This document shows positions 63,723-64,000 of a stretch of 64,000 nt of DNA, piece after piece. Location: contig MU832018.1 of assembly GCA_029204225.1 (NCBI GenBank), positions 27,311 to 91,310 of the forward strand. Reading direction: 5' to 3'. The DNA is from Diphasiastrum complanatum. Lineage: Eukaryota; Streptophyta; Lycopodiopsida; Lycopodiales; Lycopodiaceae. A program made the position numbers and the translations under genes. The stretch's first letter is position 1. Each line of letters starts with the position of its first letter. Under the pieces are notes generated by a model. It worked only from the letters and a program-made list of their open reading frames with translations, had not been told where the DNA came from and did not search any database.

Positions 63723-64000
63723 TTGAAGTGAAGAAAACTCAAATGATGAACAATAAATGTTGTTACACACTTTCAATAGGATCCAATAATTGAGTACTAT
63801 CTCCTCCTATGAAAGATCTTACAACAATTTGTGAATTGATTCTCACTAGCTACTCAAATCTCTCTAAAACAAGATCTATTTCACATCAAATGATGGAGTA
63901 TAGGCAAGCACGTGTGAAATACACTAAGAAACCAAATTTGACTCAAATACAATGATATTGCATGAAACAAAATGGCTAAGATCTCAAAACAGTGCCTAGA
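63723..64000 (-). other. Leader of D (incomplete)
   Basis: Non-coding AT-rich sequence with one CACGTG (GCAAGCACGTGTGAAATAC, near 63910). No primer site is reached before the window ends. Confidence 0.7.

Larger units (their letters stand above)
58689..64000 (-). mobile_element. Ty1/copia element D, nearly complete, 5' LTR beyond window
   Basis: Minus strand. The 3' LTR is about 58689-59715. A polypurine tract (TTTTTGAGGAGGAG on the minus strand) abuts it at 59716-59729. Coding runs 63722 to 59734 and the leader 63723 to the window end. The coding carries only a few lesions: one 1-bp insertion near 62625, one stop near 61949 and one frameshift near 59950. Its primer site and 5' LTR must lie to the right of 64000. 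Confidence 0.88.

Noticed and set aside
1-64000. CRISPR arrays, rRNA or tRNA genes
   Set aside because: No regularly spaced short repeats and no rRNA-like sequence seen. tRNA-like words found are the retrotransposon primer sites. Short tRNAs cannot be fully excluded without a covariance search.

Overview
The window is nuclear DNA of a land plant, AT-rich and built almost entirely of transposable elements in various states of decay. The plant call rests on several signs. Many Ty1/copia elements have LTRs followed by a TGGTATCAGAGC-type initiator-Met primer site. Ty3/gypsy elements carry a TGGCGCCGTTGCCGGGGAG primer site of the plant Athila/Tat type. There is also a decayed copy of a plant CID7-like (PAM2-CUE-DUF1771) gene. 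The lineage cannot be fixed from the sequence. No intact host gene, rRNA, tRNA or CRISPR was found.

Layout. 0-10.2 kb is a patchwork: a copia gag relic, a gypsy integrase relic (G3) with a downstream extra ORF, a truncated copia element (C2), a copia gag-pro-int relic (B2, minus strand) and the 3' part of another gypsy (G2, minus strand). 10.2-18.4 kb is a hybrid of two related copia elements (A1 joined to A2). 18.4-23.9 kb holds a copia gag relic (A4), unassigned DNA, foldback hairpins and the CID7-like pseudogene. 23.87-26.96 kb is A3, a copia element with an internal deletion and an exact 5-bp target duplication. 27-29.8 kb shows nothing recognisable.

30.6-44.4 kb is a stack of insertions. 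Copia element B (plus strand) is broken by an anonymous LTR fragment near 32 kb, by the intact copia element C (34613-40926, minus strand, 1326-codon polyprotein, LTR pair identical by eye), and by the truncated copia element A5 (41093-42932). 44.5-53.1 kb is gypsy G1 (minus strand, target duplication gcatg). It lacks most of RT, RNase H and integrase but keeps gag, protease and a long third ORF after pol. G1 sits inside the Rep/helicase N-terminal coding region of a Helentron/Helitron2-like rolling-circle transposon, whose two halves flank it; removing G1 with one copy of gcatg restores the reading frame. 55.9-58.7 kb holds exon-like fragments, a gypsy integrase scrap (G4) and the copia RT/RNase H relic E. 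58.7-64 kb is a near full-length, lightly damaged copia element D whose 5' LTR lies beyond the window.

How the parts relate. Only C keeps every motif needed for autonomous copia transposition (gag with zinc knuckle, DSGAS protease, DD35E integrase, YVDD reverse transcriptase, RNase H, PBS, PPT, two LTRs). The others are non-autonomous or dead. Points that go beyond routine transposon annotation are the Helentron-like protein, the conserved post-pol ORF of the gypsy family with a repeated GGCGAAGGTT motif in its non-coding parts, a 458-codon pol-derived ORF in A1 that stayed open after losing its catalytic motifs, and CACGTG palindromes repeated in the LTRs of several copia families.
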